This document shows positions 34,501 through 41,521 of a stretch of 41,521 bases of DNA, piece by piece. The notes beneath the pieces are model-generated. The model did not search any database. It saw only the letters and a program-made list of their open reading frames with translations, and was not told the origin of the DNA. A program made the position numbers and the translations under genes. The first letter of the stretch is position 1. Every line of letters starts with the position of its first letter. Origin of the DNA: Nitriliruptorales bacterium. Lineage in GTDB: Bacteria > Actinomycetota > Nitriliruptoria > Euzebyales > Egibacteraceae. Location: the NCBI GenBank assembly GCA_009379795.1, contig WHTC01000005.1, forward strand, positions 1 to 41,521, given 5' to 3'.

Positions 34501-35718
34501 GTGGCTGCCAACGCGATACCTGGGCTGGACAGCCTGCGCCTCGCCGGTCGGTGCGTCCTCGTGCGCGCCGATCTCAACGTCCCCCTGACCGGCGAGGGTG
34601 GCCAGGATCCCCGCGTCGCCGACGACCTGCGGATCGAGGAGTCGCTGCCCACCTTGCGCCGGCTGCGCGGCGAGGGCGCTCGAATCGTGCTGATGAGTCA
34701 CCTGGGACGACCGGACGGCAAGGTGGTGGATGACCTCAGCCTTGCCCCGGTAGCCCGGCGTCTGTCCGAGCTGTTGGCCGCTCCGATCGGGGCCGCCGCC
34801 GACGTCGTCGGTCCCGACGCGCGGCAGCGCGTCGACAACCTCGGCGAGGGCGACGTCGTCCTGCTGGAGAACCTGCGCTTCGAACCGGGCGAGACCGCCA
34901 ACGACGACGAGTTCGCCGCGGCGCTCGCCCGTTTCGGGGACGCCTACGTCGATGATGCCTTCGGGGCCGCACACCGGGCTCATGCCAGCGTCGTGGGCGT
35001 GCCCGCCCTGCTGGACGACGTGGCCGCCGGAGTGCTCCTCGAGCGTGAGGTCGCCGTCCTGTCGCGCCTGTTGACCGACCCGCCCAGGCCCTACACGGCC
35101 GTGCTCGGCGGGGCCAAGGTGTCGGACAAGCTCGGGGTGATCGACAACCTCCTCGGCCGAGTCGACCGGCTGCTGATCGGCGGGGCGATGTGCTACACCT
35201 TCCTCGCCTCCCAGGGCTTCGACGTCGGCGCGAGCAGGATCGAGCAGGATCGCCTCGACGCTGTCCGCGACGTGATGGAGCGTGCCGACCGTGAGGGCGT
35301 CGAGCTGCTGCTGCCCAGCGACGTAGTCGCCGCGGCTGAGTTCCGCGCCGGCGCGGAGCACGAGACGGTCGCTGCCGGCGCGATCCCCTCCGGGATGATG
35401 GGGCTGGACATTGGCCCCGAGACCGTGGAGCGCTTCTCCGGGCGTATCGCCGATGCGGGTTCGGTACTGTGGAACGGCCCGATGGGCGTGTTCGAGTGGG
35501 ACGCCTTCGCCGCCGGCACCGAGGGGGTCGCACGCGCGATAGCGGCCAGCGACGGCTTCACGGTGGTCGGCGGCGGGGACAGCGCCGCGGCCATCCGCAA
35601 GCTCGGCCTGCCCAGCCAGGTGACGCACGTCTCAACCGGCGGAGGGGCGGCCCTCGAGTTTCTGGAAGGCATCGAACTACCGGGTGTCGCAGCCCTCGGG
35701 AAGGGGAGCGGGTCATGA
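34501..35718 (+). CDS. pgk: Phosphoglycerate kinase
   Basis: Pgk transfers the acyl phosphate of 1,3-bisphosphoglycerate to ADP. The 405-residue protein shows VLVRADLNVPLT (near 21-31), LMSHLGRPDGK, LLENLRFEPGE and DDAFGAAHRAHAS in the substrate-binding half. The nucleotide half has AVLGGAKVSDKLGVIDNLL, WNGPMGVFEWDAF, GGGDSAAAIRKLG and the C-terminal STGGGAALEFLEG. The start is GTG 34501, five bases after the gap stop and close behind GAGGA; longer versions of the frame only read the end of gap. The stop overlaps tpiA in ATGA. Confidence 0.97.
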   Translation: MAANAIPGLDSLRLAGRCVLVRADLNVPLTGEGGQDPRVADDLRIEESLPTLRRLRGEGARIVLMSHLGRPDGKVVDDLSLAPVARRLSELLAAPIGAAADVVGPDARQRVDNLGEGDVVLLENLRFEPGETANDDEFAAALARFGDAYVDDAFGAAHRAHASVVGVPALLDDVAAGVLLEREVAVLSRLLTDPPRPYTAVLGGAKVSDKLGVIDNLLGRVDRLLIGGAMCYTFLASQGFDVGASRIEQDRLDAVRDVMERADREGVELLLPSDVVAAAEFRAGAEHETVAAGAIPSGMMGLDIGPETVERFSGRIADAGSVLWNGPMGVFEWDAFAAGTEGVARAIAASDGFTVVGGGDSAAAIRKLGLPSQVTHVSTGGGAALEFLEGIELPGVAALGKGSGS

Positions 35719-36488
35719 GCCGCAGGCCGTTGATCGCCGGCAACTGGAAGATGCACAAGGATCATCTGGAGGCCATCGACCTGGTCCAGCGGTTCAATTA
35801 CCGTTTGGAGGCGGAGGACTACGACGCCGTCGACATCGCGGTCATCCCGCCGTTCACGGATCTGCGCAGCATGCAGACGTTGATCGACGCCGATCGCCTC
35901 CCGATCGCCCTGGGCGCGCAGAACTGCCACTGGGAGGACTCGGGGGCCTTCACCGGCGAGGTCAGCCCGCCGATGCTGGCGCGGTTGAATGTCAGGTACG
36001 TGATCTGTGGCCATTCCGAGCGACGCCACCTGTTCGCCGAGACCGACGAGATCGTCAACCGCAAAGTCCAGGCCGTGCTGCGCCACGCCATCACCCCGAT
36101 CCTGTGCGTGGGGGAGACGCTGGAGCAGCGTGAGGCGGGCCAGGCCAAAGACGTGGTCGTCGGCCAACTGCACGGCGCGCTCGAAGGGGTCGGCGCCGAG
36201 CAGGTTCGCACGATGGTGATCGCGTACGAACCCGTCTGGGCGATCGGCACCGGGCGTACCGCCACCCCCGATGACGCCAACGAGATGTGCGCCATGGTCC
36301 GCTCGACCGTCGCCGACCGCTACGCCGGGTCGACCGGCGAGGGCGTGCGCGTGCAGTACGGCGGCAGCGTCATGCCGGGCAACGTGGTCGCGCTGATGCG
36401 CCAGCCGGACATCGACGGCGCTCTGGTGGGAGGGGCAAGCCTGAGCGCGGACGACTTCGCGGTGATCTGCCGTTTCCCCCGCCTGTAG
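35715..36488 (+). CDS. tpiA: Triosephosphate isomerase
   Basis: TpiA interconverts dihydroxyacetone phosphate and glyceraldehyde-3-phosphate. The 257-residue TIM barrel contains the N-terminal IAGNWKMHK with catalytic Lys13, CGHSERR with the electrophilic His, AYEPVWAIGTG with the general-base Glu, and the phosphate-binding YGGSVMPGN. The start is ATG 35715, overlapping the pgk stop; the open frame upstream runs inside pgk and is not used. The gene closes the glycolytic operon and is followed by a nested hairpin. Confidence 0.97.
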   Translation: MSRRPLIAGNWKMHKDHLEAIDLVQRFNYRLEAEDYDAVDIAVIPPFTDLRSMQTLIDADRLPIALGAQNCHWEDSGAFTGEVSPPMLARLNVRYVICGHSERRHLFAETDEIVNRKVQAVLRHAITPILCVGETLEQREAGQAKDVVVGQLHGALEGVGAEQVRTMVIAYEPVWAIGTGRTATPDDANEMCAMVRSTVADRYAGSTGEGVRVQYGGSVMPGNVVALMRQPDIDGALVGGASLSADDFAVICRFPRL

Positions 36489-36565
36489 GGAAACGCCGTC
36501 CGCTCCGGCGAAATCCGGTTAGCGTGAGCGCTGTCGGGGCACTCCTTCTCTGGTACGGGCTCAGG

Positions 36566-36618
36566 GACCCCCTTTCCCCGACCAATCAGCCACAACGTCG
36601 GCTGAGGAGAAGGGGGTC
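36566..36618 (+). terminator. Nested hairpin downstream of tpiA
   Basis: An outer stem GACCCCCTT (36566-36574) with AAGGGGGTC (36610-36618) encloses an inner stem TCAGCC (36586-36591) with GGCTGA (36600-36605). It begins 78 bp after the tpiA stop and ends 83 bp before the BlaI-like start. It could terminate the glycolytic operon or be a leader structure for the next gene. The remainder of the 212-bp gap shows no gene. Confidence 0.45.
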
Positions 36619-36700
36619 AGTCGTACTGGCCCGCTGGGGATAGTGAGCGTAGGATCAGTGTGCCGGCGCCTCATCCGGCCAGAAGGCGAGCGAGGGGACT

Positions 36701-37108
36701 ATGGCGAAGCGGAGGAACCAGCTCGACGGGCTGCTCGGACCTCTTGAGAGCGAGGTCATGGAGACCGTCTGGCGGCTGGGTGAGACCACGGTGCGCGATG
36801 TTCATGCGGACCTTGCGCAGACCCGTGACCTCGCCTACACCACGATCATGACCACCATGGCGCGGCTGGCGGCCAAGGGCCTGCTCGAGCGGGACACCTC
36901 GGGGCTGGCGCACCGGTATCGCCCAACCGTCAGCCGGGACGAGTACGCCCGGTCCACCGTCACCTCGGTGGTGGACTGGCTGGTCGACTCGTTTCCCGAG
37001 CCTGCGATCAGCTACTTCGTGAAGGTGGTGAACGACGGCGCCGAACCCGCCGGGTCCATGGGTTCGCTCCGGGAGAAGGTCGACAAGCTGAGGGCACAGG
37101 AGGATTAG
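36701..37108 (+). CDS. BlaI/MecI/CopY-family transcriptional repressor
   Basis: The 135-residue protein matches the BlaI family: the N-terminal winged helix begins LDGLLGPLESEVMETVWRLG, followed by TTVRDVHADL and the recognition region AYTTIMTTMARLAAKGLLER. The shorter C-terminal part is for dimerisation. Family members repress beta-lactamase, copper or other genes and are inactivated by proteolysis triggered by a membrane peptidase of the BlaR1 type, which is the next gene. GAGGGGAC precedes the ATG. The likely targets are its own operon and possibly secG downstream. No palindrome of the classic BlaI type was found in front. Confidence 0.93.
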   Translation: MAKRRNQLDGLLGPLESEVMETVWRLGETTVRDVHADLAQTRDLAYTTIMTTMARLAAKGLLERDTSGLAHRYRPTVSRDEYARSTVTSVVDWLVDSFPEPAISYFVKVVNDGAEPAGSMGSLREKVDKLRAQED

Positions 37109-38569
37109 TTGCCCCAGACGGCGACGCCGGACTCGGGTGGCTTCCTGCTCCAACTGCTGACAGAGTCGTTCGCGTTCCGGGCACTGCTCGGTTCCCTGGC
37201 CGCCGCAGGCCTCACCAGCCTGGCTGTGTACGGGCATCTCGTCCACAGCACGCGAGCCCGGCGTCTTTTCGTGCTGGCGCCGGTGCTGGTGGCGGCGGCC
37301 GCCGGCATCGTCACGGCGCGCCAGGCGACCGCCGTCTACCTGCCGCAATTGTTCGTCGCGTCGGCTTCCTCCGGAGCCGCCGAACAGGTGCTCGATCTGA
37401 TCGACGAACTGCGCTGGATCAGCCTGGATCGAGAGCTCAACCTGCTGGTCGCCGCCTGGGCGACGATCGCCGCGATCCTGCTGGCGCGTCGCCTGGTCGG
37501 CATCCTGACCGTCCGCAGCGTGCTGAGTCCCGGGATGGCACCGGCCGAGGACCACCGGCGCCTGGTAATGCTCGTCGACAGCCTCGCTCCCAGGATGGGA
37601 CTGCGGAGCCCTCGTCTGCTGCTCGTCGAACGGTGCCCCGGAGGGGCCTTCGCGTCGGGCACGCTGCGACCGCTGATCGCCGTCGATCCCGAGTTCGTGC
37701 GGACACTGGACGACCGCGAGCTGGAAGGTCTCCTGGCACACGAACTCGCGCACCTGCACCGCCGCGACCCGTTGCTGTGCCTGCTCGTCGGGCTGTTCCG
37801 CGACCTGACCTTCTTCCTCCCCCCGGCATACCTGGCCGGACGTTGGCTGTGGCGCGAGCAGGAGGAGAGCGCCGACCAGGTCGCCGCGGAGGTCACCGCC
37901 CGCCCCGCGTCCCTGGCCTCCAGCATCCTCAAGGTCTGGGACCGGGCGACACTGGCGGGTCCGCCCGTAGCCTGCGCGGCCGTGCCGGCGGACGTCCTGT
38001 GGCGCTCCGGGTCCCGCGGCAGCGCCCCAGGAGCGCACGCGCTGAGCAGGGCGGCGCGGATGGTCAGCCGTCGCGTCGAGCGTCTGGTCTCAGGGGACTA
38101 TCTGGTGACGTCGCTGCGGCGGCGCATCGAGATCGCCATGGCGATCTCGATGCTGGTCGCCGCGAGCGGCACGGCCGTCGCGGTCCCGAACTGGATCGGC
38201 GACCAATACGCCAGGATCCTGATCGGATCGCTTCCGGCCCTTCCGGACACGCCGGTCGAGTCCGAGGCGTTCGCGACGTATCGGTACCTGACCCGCGACT
38301 CGGCGGCGGCCGGCGAAGTGCAGGCCGCCCGGGCCGGGAACGCGGACGCCTCTGCGGCCTGCCCCTGCGTGGAGAGCCAGACCCAGCTGCGGATGCGCAT
38401 GCCGGCTACCGCTCCCAAGATCGAACCGGGACTCCGCTGGTCGGGGACAAGCCAGCCCTTCGACCTGCGCGACCCCCGCCTGGATGACGTGCCCTCGGCG
38501 CGGTCGCTGTGGACGCTGAACGAACGACAGCCGCGCCTGGGGGTGTTCCTGGTCGACGGGTCCGGCTGA
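37109..38569 (+). CDS. M56-family membrane metallopeptidase (BlaR1-like, no penicillin-sensor domain)
   Basis: The 486-residue protein has membrane segments near residues 15-40, 50-70 and 108-130. The zinc peptidase motif HELAH is at 211-215, with the second-metal-ligand region EQEESADQVAAEV about 40 residues later. Another hydrophobic stretch lies at 230-245, and one near 345. The last 120 residues are polar and extracellular-like (FDLRDPRLDDVPSARSLWTL). There is no C-terminal penicillin-binding domain as in BlaR1, so what it senses is unknown. The start is a TTG directly after the BlaI stop, with GGAGG a few bases upstream. The pair is probably cotranscribed and cleaves or releases its repressor. 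Confidence 0.88.
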   Translation: MPQTATPDSGGFLLQLLTESFAFRALLGSLAAAGLTSLAVYGHLVHSTRARRLFVLAPVLVAAAAGIVTARQATAVYLPQLFVASASSGAAEQVLDLIDELRWISLDRELNLLVAAWATIAAILLARRLVGILTVRSVLSPGMAPAEDHRRLVMLVDSLAPRMGLRSPRLLLVERCPGGAFASGTLRPLIAVDPEFVRTLDDRELEGLLAHELAHLHRRDPLLCLLVGLFRDLTFFLPPAYLAGRWLWREQEESADQVAAEVTARPASLASSILKVWDRATLAGPPVACAAVPADVLWRSGSRGSAPGAHALSRAARMVSRRVERLVSGDYLVTSLRRRIEIAMAISMLVAASGTAVAVPNWIGDQYARILIGSLPALPDTPVESEAFATYRYLTRDSAAAGEVQAARAGNADASAACPCVESQTQLRMRMPATAPKIEPGLRWSGTSQPFDLRDPRLDDVPSARSLWTLNERQPRLGVFLVDGSG

Positions 38570-38650
38570 CAGGGTTCCTGGGCCGATCCGCCCCGCCGGC
38601 TCTGCTACCCTGCGGGTCGCAGACTGGCCGCTTTCGGTCGCGTTCCTGAC

Positions 38651-38908
38651 ATGCTTTCGCACACCGAGGTCGTCGTGTTCCTCACCATTAGCGTTGTGGT
38701 CGTCCATGTGCTGGTCTCACTCCTGCTGATCCTGTTCATCCTGCTGAAGTCCGGCCGGGGGGGCGGCCTGTCCGACATGTTCGGCGGGGGGGCCATGAGC
38801 ACGATGAGCGGATCGACCGTGGTCGAGAAGAATCTTGACCGGATGACGGTGATCACCGCCGTGGTGTGGGCGCTCACGACCGTGATCCTGTCGCTCAGGC
38901 TCGCCTGA
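38651..38908 (+). CDS. secG: Preprotein translocase subunit SecG
   Basis: The 85-residue protein has two membrane helices (VVVFLTISVVVVHVLVSLLL and VITAVVWALTTVILSL) joined by the conserved cytoplasmic loop LLKSGRGGGLSDMFGGG with STVVEKNLDRMT. This layout is diagnostic of SecG, which assists SecA-driven secretion through SecYEG. Its place after tpiA is the usual one in actinobacteria, here with the BlaI/M56 pair inserted. The start is ATG 38651 with no clear ribosome binding site. A TACCCT hexamer upstream of the start is a possible -10. Confidence 0.95.
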   Translation: MLSHTEVVVFLTISVVVVHVLVSLLLILFILLKSGRGGGLSDMFGGGAMSTMSGSTVVEKNLDRMTVITAVVWALTTVILSLRLA

Positions 38909-38928
38909 CTGACGACCGCCTGTGTGCC

Positions 38929-40650
38929 ATGTGGCTCCCGCGGCTCCTGGCCCTGGCGCTGCTGGTGGGCCTGACCGCTTCCGCCTGCACGCCGCAGAGA
39001 GTCGCAGAGCCGTTGCCGGTCACATCACCGGACCCCAGCCCCTCGGCAACCTCAGGTCCCGCACGCGACACCTTCCGCTACGCCATCCAGGAGCCGGCAT
39101 CGATCCTGCCCGGTGATGTGGCCGACGACGGTGGTCTCGCGGTCGTCGACGCGGTCTTCGACTCTCTGACCACCTGGGATCCGGAGGGCACCCTGATCCC
39201 GGCGGCCGCGGCCAGGTGGGAGTCCAACGACGAGGCCACCGTCTGGACCTTCAACCTCCGGCCGGGCGCGACCTGGCATGGCCCCGAGCGCGATCCGGTG
39301 ACCGCCGCCGACTTCGTCTATGCCTGGAATCGCGCCGTGGCGGACGGCGTCGCGGGCTACCACCTGGAGGACGTCGCCGGGTACGGCGAGGTGCGGGATG
39401 GCAGCGCGAGCAGCCTGAGCGGCGTGCGCGCCCTGGACGAGCGCACGCTGGAGGTGCGGCTGTCCGGGCCGTTCGCGGACTTTCCAGCCGTGGTCGCCCA
39501 CGCGGCCCTGGGCCCGCTGCCCCGAGAGCGCCTCGAAGCCGATCCGGAGGGCTTCGCCCTGGCGCCGATCGGCAACGGGCCCTTCGCCCTGGCCGAGCCC
39601 TGGGCCAAAGAGCAGTTCATCCGCGTAAGCCGTTACGAGCGCTGGCGCAACGGTGAACGGGCCGCCCTGGCCGAGGTCCTGTTCCAGATCCGTGATCCCG
39701 AGACCGCCTATGTCGCCTTCCAGCAGGGGCGGATGGACTTCACCACGCTGCCCCCCGCTGTCCTGGACCAGGCTCGGGAACGCTACGCGGCCTCCGAAGC
39801 GGGCCGGGATTCGCCTGACGCGCCGACCGTGCTCGACGACCGGAGCGCCGAGTTGTACTTCCTCGGTATGGACCTGGAGACGCCGCCATTCGACCGTGTC
39901 GAGGTGCGGCGTGCCCTCAGCCTGGCGATCGACCGTGAGGCCATCGCGCGCGCCGTGCGGAGTGGGAACGCGGATCCCGCCCGCGCGGCGGCGCCGGCGG
40001 CGGTGCCCGACGCCCGCCTTCGGACGTGCAACGCCTGCCGCTACGACCCGGACATCGCACGCCAGATGCTTGCCGAGGCCGACGTCACCGAACTGGAATT
40101 GTGGTTCAACCCGGGCGGCGGTCATGAACAGGTGGCGGAGTTGCTGACCGAGCAACTGGCCGATGTGGGGGTGACCCTGACGGCGCGCAAGACCGAGGAC
40201 GGCGGCGACGGCGCGTTCGCGGCTTACCTGCAGCGCCTTCGTGAGCGAGGTGCGGGGCTGTTCCGCTTCGGCTGGATCCTGGACTATCCGATCCTGGACG
40301 ATGCGCTCCGGCCGCTGCTTTCGGGTTCCCTGGCTGGGGCGGACGGGGCGGCGAACTACGGCCGCTACCGCCAGGAGGACGTGGACGAGCTGCTGGACCG
40401 GGCGCGGGCGGAACTTGACGTGGAGGAGCGGCACCGGCTGTACCTGGAGGCTGAGAGCCTCGCGCTCAACCGGGACCAGGCCCTGATCCCGGTGGTGACC
40501 TTCCGCCACAGTGCGGTGGTCAGCGAGCGCTTCGAGGGCTTCGAGCTGAGCCCGGTCGGGCTGGCGGACCTCTCCCGGGTCCGGCCCCCGCCTAAGCGAC
40601 GATCTGGTGCTCCTCGGCGAAGAGGCAGGCGCTGGGGTGCCCGTGATTGA
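38929..40650 (+). CDS. Peptide ABC transporter substrate-binding lipoprotein (SBP_bac_5 family)
   Basis: The 573-residue protein begins with [20 protein letters not shown], a lipoprotein signal whose lipobox Cys is C20. It is therefore an extracytoplasmic, membrane-tethered binding protein. A Pro/Ser-rich linker follows. The mature part has the oligopeptide-binding (SBP_bac_5) features: [32 protein letters not shown] (read in pieces), [10 protein letters not shown], and [17 protein letters not shown]. The ATG at 38929 lies 20 bp after secG. The last 59 bp run antisense over the end of the convergent ATPase gene and add a basic tail ([11 protein letters not shown]), which is unusual. Peptide or nickel-type ligands cannot be told apart from sequence. 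Confidence 0.9.
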   Translation: MWLPRLLALALLVGLTASACTPQRVAEPLPVTSPDPSPSATSGPARDTFRYAIQEPASILPGDVADDGGLAVVDAVFDSLTTWDPEGTLIPAAAARWESNDEATVWTFNLRPGATWHGPERDPVTAADFVYAWNRAVADGVAGYHLEDVAGYGEVRDGSASSLSGVRALDERTLEVRLSGPFADFPAVVAHAALGPLPRERLEADPEGFALAPIGNGPFALAEPWAKEQFIRVSRYERWRNGERAALAEVLFQIRDPETAYVAFQQGRMDFTTLPPAVLDQARERYAASEAGRDSPDAPTVLDDRSAELYFLGMDLETPPFDRVEVRRALSLAIDREAIARAVRSGNADPARAAAPAAVPDARLRTCNACRYDPDIARQMLAEADVTELELWFNPGGGHEQVAELLTEQLADVGVTLTARKTEDGGDGAFAAYLQRLRERGAGLFRFGWILDYPILDDALRPLLSGSLAGADGAANYGRYRQEDVDELLDRARAELDVEERHRLYLEAESLALNRDQALIPVVTFRHSAVVSERFEGFELSPVGLADLSRVRPPPKRRSGAPRRRGRRWGARD

Positions 40651-41521
40651 AGCGGTCGATCAGATCGGGCTCCTCCTCGGCACAGCGCTCCTGGGCCTTG
40701 AAGCAGCGGGTGCGGAAGTTGCAGCCGGAAGGCGGGTTCGCCGGGCTGGGAACGTCCCCCTCCAGCACGATCCGCTCCTTGCGGTCGCGCATCGTGGGAT
40801 CCGGGATCGGCACCGCGGACAGCAGCGCCTGGGTGTAGGGGTGCGTGGGATGCTCGTAGATCTCGGTGTGCGTGCCGATCTCCACGACCTTGCCCAGGTA
40901 CATCACCGCGACCCGGTCGGCGATGTGGCGCACCACCGACAGGTCGTGCGCGATGAAGATGTAGGACAGGCCGAGCTCGTCCTGGATCTCCTCGAGCAGG
41001 TTGAGCACCTGCGCCTGCACCGACACGTCCAGCGCGGAGACGGGCTCGTCGCAGATGATCACATCGGGGTTGAGGGCCAGCGCGCGGGCGATGCCGATGC
41101 GCTGCCGCTGGCCGCCCGAGAACTGGTGGGGGTAGCGGTTGACGTAGTCGGGGTTCAGCCCCACGTGCTCGAGCAGTTCCTGCACCTTCCGGCGCCGCTG
41201 GTCCTTGGGCACCACCGTCGAGTGGATGATGAACGGCTCGGCCACGATGTTGCCGACGGTCATGCGCGGGTTGAGTGACGCGTAGGGATCCTGCAGGACG
41301 ATCTGGATCTCCCGGCGCAGGGCACGAAGGCGCTTGGCGGACATCGCGAAGATGCCCTCGCCCTTGTAGTGGGCGCTTCCAGAGGTCGGCTCCTGGAGCC
41401 GCAGCAGCGTCCTGGCGATGGTCGACTTCCCGCACCCTGATTCACCGACCAACCCGAGGGTCTCGCCCTTGCGCAGTTCGAAGCTCACCCCGTCGACGGC
41501 CCGGACCGAGCCGATCTGCCG
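40592..41521 (-). CDS. Oligopeptide/dipeptide ABC transporter ATP-binding protein (5' truncated by window edge)
   Basis: The gene enters from the right edge. At least 309 residues are visible, and the reading frame continues upstream of the GTG at 41488 ([11 protein letters not shown]). Walker A is [12 protein letters not shown], the Q-loop is [16 protein letters not shown], the signature is [15 protein letters not shown] and Walker B is [13 protein letters not shown]. The C-terminal oligo-HPY domain with [15 protein letters not shown] and a later Cys is typical of OppF/DppF subunits. It energises uptake of peptides across the membrane. The stop at 40592-40594 lies inside the end of the convergent substrate-binding protein gene. 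Permease genes should lie beyond the window. Confidence 0.95.
   Translation of the reverse strand, partial: RQIGSVRAVDGVSFELRKGETLGLVGESGCGKSTIARTLLRLQEPTSGSAHYKGEGIFAMSAKRLRALRREIQIVLQDPYASLNPRMTVGNIVAEPFIIHSTVVPKDQRRRKVQELLEHVGLNPDYVNRYPHQFSGGQRQRIGIARALALNPDVIICDEPVSALDVSVQAQVLNLLEEIQDELGLSYIFIAHDLSVVRHIADRVAVMYLGKVVEIGTHTEIYEHPTHPYTQALLSAVPIPDPTMRDRKERIVLEGDVPSPANPPSGCNFRTRCFKAQERCAEEEPDLIDRFNHGHPSACLFAEEHQIVA

Overview
This is a high-GC window (about 70% GC where I counted by hand) from an actinobacterium (Actinomycetota). The evidence is the gene order: an rpsA tail followed by coaE, then uvrB, uvrA, uvrC, rapZ, yvcK, whiA, gap, pgk, tpiA and secG. That series is a classic actinobacterial housekeeping locus, and WhiA/RapZ/YvcK side by side is typical of Gram-positives. 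I cannot name the genus; a deep-branching class is possible but unproven.

Left edge (1-803): the last 50 codons of a protein that is probably ribosomal protein S1, made of seven perfect copies of an 18-bp repeat, then dephospho-CoA kinase (coaE).

Inserted accessory block (about 818-19.8 kb), lying between coaE and uvrB, which are much closer together in the usual arrangement: (a) a membrane-bound GGDEF-EAL protein whose EAL half has lost catalytic residues; (b) moaA for molybdopterin synthesis; (c) a leftward operon of cstA, a Cys-rich small protein, a tiny protein ending in Cys-Cys and an ArsA-type ATPase; (d) a split-barrel-like protein; (e) an eight-gene, mostly overlapping cox operon encoding a form II (AYRGAGR) CO dehydrogenase-like molybdenum hydroxylase (S, L, M) with its maturation factors (CoxD, CoxE, XdhC/CoxF, MocA, membrane-anchored CoxG); (f) after two perfect hairpins, a lower-GC island with an XRE/TPR regulator, a CxxC...HxxxH mini-protein and a 60-residue protein.

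Middle and right (19.9-41.5 kb): uvrB; a short cluster of CACGTGAA-N4-ACCGG repeats; an FAD oxidoreductase; an MBL-fold hydrolase; a two-gene unit (a possible ScoMcrA-head-like protein and a retropepsin-like protein); uvrA preceded by a near-consensus LexA (SOS) box; uvrC; rapZ-yvcK-whiA; gap-pgk-tpiA; a BlaI/BlaR1-like pair; secG; a peptide-binding lipoprotein; and a convergent, edge-truncated OppF/DppF-type ATPase.

How the genes fit together: MoaA, XdhC and MocA supply and tailor the molybdenum cofactor used by CoxL. UvrABC is the nucleotide excision repair set. Gap-Pgk-Tpi is the lower glycolytic module. The least described parts are the cstA/ArsA-like operon, the ScoMcrA-head/retropepsin pair and the XRE mini-protein island. 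RNA genes and CRISPR arrays were looked for and not found.
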